A DNA stretch of 64,000 bases from Massilia sp. H6 (GTDB taxonomy: Bacteria; Pseudomonadota; Gammaproteobacteria; Burkholderiales; Burkholderiaceae_D), in assembly GCF_024802625.1 (NCBI RefSeq), contig NZ_CP103371.1, forward strand, positions 1,054,001 to 1,118,000. Direction: 5' to 3'. The position numbers and the translations under genes are program-made. The notes under the pieces are model-generated. The model searched no databases, was not told the DNA's origin, and saw only the letters and a list, made by a program, of their open reading frames with translations. The first letter of the stretch is position 1. Each line of letters opens with the position of its first letter. This document shows, one piece after another, positions 61,790 to 64,000 of this stretch.

Positions 61790-63910
61790 ATGCCCGGCCT
61801 TGCCCGTCTATTTAGCGGCGTCATGTTAACGGTGGCCGCAGCTACCGTCACCGCCGCGCCGCCCGTCGCGCGCGTCGAACCCGTCACCGACACCCATTTT
61901 GGCGAACAGGTGCTCGACCGCTACCGCTGGATGGAGAACGACAAGGACCCGGACTGGCTGCCTTTCCTGAAGAACCAGAACGCCCATGCGCGCTCGGTGC
62001 TCGACGGGCTGCCGCTGCGCGCCGAACTGCTCAAGCGCATCGGGCAGCTGTCTGGCGACATCACCGCGCCGGCCGCGGTCCAGCGCGCCGGCGCCCGCAC
62101 CTTCTACCAGCAACGCCCGGCCGGCACGAACAACTTCAAGCTATTTGTGCAAGAAAACGGCAAGAGCCGCCTGCTGGTCGATCCGACCCTGCTCGACACC
62201 GCCACCAGCCATTATTCGCTCGACTGGTGGAGCGCCTCGCCCGATGGCAGCAAGCTGGTGGTCGGCCTGTCGAAGGACGGCAGCGAAGATTCGGTGCTGC
62301 AGATCATGGATGTCGCCAGCGGCGCGATCCTGCCCGAGCGTATCGCCGATACCCAGAGCGCCAGCCCGAGCTGGCTCGAGGACAGTTCCGGCTTCTTCTA
62401 CAACCAGCTCACCGGCAAGGTGAACACGCCCGAGCGCTTCCTCGACTCGCGTGCGCGTTTCCACCGCCTGGGCGACGATCCGTCCAAGGACCTGGTGCTG
62501 ATGGCGCGCGGCCACGACCCGGCCGTGAGCTACGACAAGATCCAGATGCCGCTGATTGTCGCCACGCCGCATTCGCGCCATGCGCTGCTGGTGCTGGCCG
62601 ACGTGCGCCAGGAGCAGCGGGTGCTGGTCGCGCCGCTGCAAGACGTCCTGAAGGGCAAGGCGCGCTGGAAGAAGGTGGCCGATTTCAGCGATGAAGTGAC
62701 CTATGCCGACCTGCATGGCGACGACCTGTACCTGCTGTCGAACCGCGGCCATCCGCGCGGGCGCGTCCTCAAGACCAATGCGGCCGCGCCCTCGCTGGCG
62801 CGCGCGCGCGAAGTGCTGGCGCAGTCGAAGCTGGTGCTCCAGGACCTGAGCCGGGCCGCTGACGGCTTGTATATCCGCGCCATGGACGGCGGCATCGGCA
62901 AGGTGCTGCGCCTCGACGCGAGCGGCAAGCTGGCCAACATCGCCTTGCCCTTCGACGGCACGGTGGGCAGCCTGGTGGCCGATCCGGACGCGCCGGGCGC
63001 GCTGATGCTGCTGTCGGGCTGGCTTACGCCGACCGGCATCTGGCGCATCGGCGCCGACGGCCAGGTCGCCGACACCGGCATTACGCCCAGGCCGGCGATC
63101 GACGTCAGCGCCTACACCACCGAGCGCCGCTTCGCCACCGCCAAGGACGGCACCAGGATTCCGTACAGCCTGATTTACAAGAAAGGCCTGCAAAAGAATG
63201 GCCGCAACCCGGCCTTCATTTCGGCCTACGGCAGCTATGGCGCGGCAGCCTACACACCGGCCTTTGCCGGACGCGCGCTGGCGCTGATCGACCGGGGCGC
63301 CATCGTAGGCTTCGCCAACGTGCGCGGCGGCGGCGAGTACGGGCGCGACTGGCACCGCGCCGGCCAGCTGGAGAACAAACCGAATACCTGGCGCGACCTG
63401 ATCGCCGTGGTCGAAGACCTGCATACCCGGCGCTATAGCGCGCCGCGGCATACCGCGATCGGCGGGCGCTCGGCCGGCGGCATCCCGACCGGCATGGGCC
63501 TGGCCGAGCGCCCGGACCTGTTCGCGGCCGTGGTATCGGGCGTGGGCTGGCACAATCCGCTGCGTTACGTGGCAGAGCAGAACAGCTTTGCCGAAGAGCC
63601 GGAGTGGGGCGCGATCACCGACCGCGCCGGTTTCAGGGCGCTCAGGAGCATCGACAGCTACCAGGCGGTGAAGGAGGGGGTGAAATATCCAGCGGTGCTG
63701 CTGACCACCGGCGTCACCGACCCGCGCGTAGCGCCTTTCCACCCGGCCAAGATGGCGGCCCGCCTGCAGGCTGCCACCGCCAGCGGCAAGCCAGTGCTGC
63801 TGCGGGTCGACTTCGACGCCGGCCACGGCATGGGCTCGACCCGCGCGCAGCAAGACCAGGAGTCGGCCGATACCTTCGCCTTCATCCTGGCGCAGACGCA
63901 AGGGGAATAA
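61790..63910 (+). CDS. Prolyl oligopeptidase (S9A family)
   Basis: A 706-residue serine peptidase that cleaves short proline-containing peptides. A signal peptide (MLTVAAATVTAAP) suggests the periplasm. The beta-propeller occupies about residues 25-430 (YRWMENDKDPDWLPFL at the start). The catalytic alpha/beta domain has Ser in AIGGRSAGGIPTG (near residue 560), Asp in TTGVTDPRVAPFHPAKM and His in VDFDAGHGMGS. Other marks are NVRGGGEYGRDWHRAG. GGAG lies upstream of the ATG. Confidence 0.94.
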   Translation: MPGLARLFSGVMLTVAAATVTAAPPVARVEPVTDTHFGEQVLDRYRWMENDKDPDWLPFLKNQNAHARSVLDGLPLRAELLKRIGQLSGDITAPAAVQRAGARTFYQQRPAGTNNFKLFVQENGKSRLLVDPTLLDTATSHYSLDWWSASPDGSKLVVGLSKDGSEDSVLQIMDVASGAILPERIADTQSASPSWLEDSSGFFYNQLTGKVNTPERFLDSRARFHRLGDDPSKDLVLMARGHDPAVSYDKIQMPLIVATPHSRHALLVLADVRQEQRVLVAPLQDVLKGKARWKKVADFSDEVTYADLHGDDLYLLSNRGHPRGRVLKTNAAAPSLARAREVLAQSKLVLQDLSRAADGLYIRAMDGGIGKVLRLDASGKLANIALPFDGTVGSLVADPDAPGALMLLSGWLTPTGIWRIGADGQVADTGITPRPAIDVSAYTTERRFATAKDGTRIPYSLIYKKGLQKNGRNPAFISAYGSYGAAAYTPAFAGRALALIDRGAIVGFANVRGGGEYGRDWHRAGQLENKPNTWRDLIAVVEDLHTRRYSAPRHTAIGGRSAGGIPTGMGLAERPDLFAAVVSGVGWHNPLRYVAEQNSFAEEPEWGAITDRAGFRALRSIDSYQAVKEGVKYPAVLLTTGVTDPRVAPFHPAKMAARLQAATASGKPVLLRVDFDAGHGMGSTRAQQDQESADTFAFILAQTQGE

Positions 63911-63915
63911 CGACC

Positions 63916-63945
63916 CTGCACCTGCACCTGGACCTGGACCTGGAC
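63916..63945. repeat. Hexanucleotide tandem repeat
   Basis: Five consecutive 6-base units, CTGCAC twice and CTGGAC three times, lie directly after the S9 peptidase gene, in the gap before the next gene. Confidence 0.7.
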
Positions 63946-63964
63946 ATGGGGTAGCAGCCCGCGT

Positions 63965-64000
63965 TCAGGCGCCGCCGGCGTAGCCGTTCTGGCGCCAGGC
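63965..64000 (-). CDS. Possible C-terminal end of a minus-strand gene (partial)
   Basis: Read on the minus strand, the last 36 bases give AWRQNGYAGGA followed by TGA. The convergent position after the S9 gene makes a real 3' end plausible, but 11 residues are too few to identify a family. Confidence 0.3.
   Translation of the reverse strand, partial: AWRQNGYAGGA

Overview
The window is a 64 kb stretch of chromosome from a GC-rich betaproteobacterium of the order Burkholderiales. It most likely comes from the Oxalobacteraceae (Massilia/Duganella-like); this is inferred from gene order and protein style, not from a database search. The supporting signs are the block polA, DUF2782, thrB, BPSS1780-type membrane protein and uvrD; ubiA close to oxyR; pilT-pilU divergent from yggS-proC; xseB-ispA-dxs; PEP-CTERM surface proteins; several secreted S8 proteases; and many TonB-dependent receptors. 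I saw no rRNA, tRNA, CRISPR array, insertion sequence, phage or integrative element. The region is core and semi-core chromosome with a few accessory patches.

Layout. 1-4.8 kb: the 3' end of an unknown gene, then a TPP riboswitch and the thiamine operon thiC-thiS-thiG-thiD-thiE. 4.9-9.6 kb: a decayed M28 peptidase, a GNAT acetyltransferase, a secreted S8 protease, glutathione-dependent formaldehyde dehydrogenase and an SRPBCC protein. 10-17.6 kb: uvrD, BPSS1780-type protein, thrB, DUF2782 protein and polA. 17.7-22.5 kb: dienelactone hydrolase, then a zinc cluster (ZIP importer, a Fur-family operator, ZnuD-like receptor, MerC-like protein, Zur-like regulator). 22.5-26 kb: coiled-coil protein, rhodanese, DMT transporter and a Rieske oxygenase. 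26.3-34.5 kb: xseB-ispA-dxs, a 2OG-Fe(II) oxygenase with a PduO-type cobalamin adenosyltransferase, and glcDEF. 34.5-40 kb: a Fur-controlled siderophore receptor, a small hypothetical protein, glutathione peroxidase and a second TonB-type outer-membrane protein. 40-48 kb: chemoreceptor, pilU/pilT, yggS-proC and a large S8 protease. 48.5-53.8 kb: yqjD/yqjE/yqjK-like genes, ubiA, a DUF188 gene, oxyR, a third PilT-family ATPase and rfaE2. 53.9-57 kb: a PEP-CTERM gene divergent from a riboswitch-controlled S8 protease. 57-60.4 kb: an ABC exporter with its adaptor. 60.5-64 kb: a second PEP-CTERM gene, a small lipoprotein, an S9 prolyl oligopeptidase and the edge of one more gene.

The most interesting region is 53.9-57 kb together with 60.4-61.2 kb. 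The S8 protease starting at 55205 is preceded by a sequence that reads as a c-di-GMP-I (GEMM-I) riboswitch. The last aptamer stem, a downstream 10-base segment and a hairpin that hides the ribosome binding site share bases, so two mutually exclusive folds can be drawn. Both PEP-CTERM genes have near-consensus sigma-54 (-24/-12) promoters with IHF-like sites just upstream and a shared TTGTCGA motif further out. I infer a surface-protein and protease module under second-messenger and RpoN control. The individual elements are visible in the sequence; the regulatory logic is untested.
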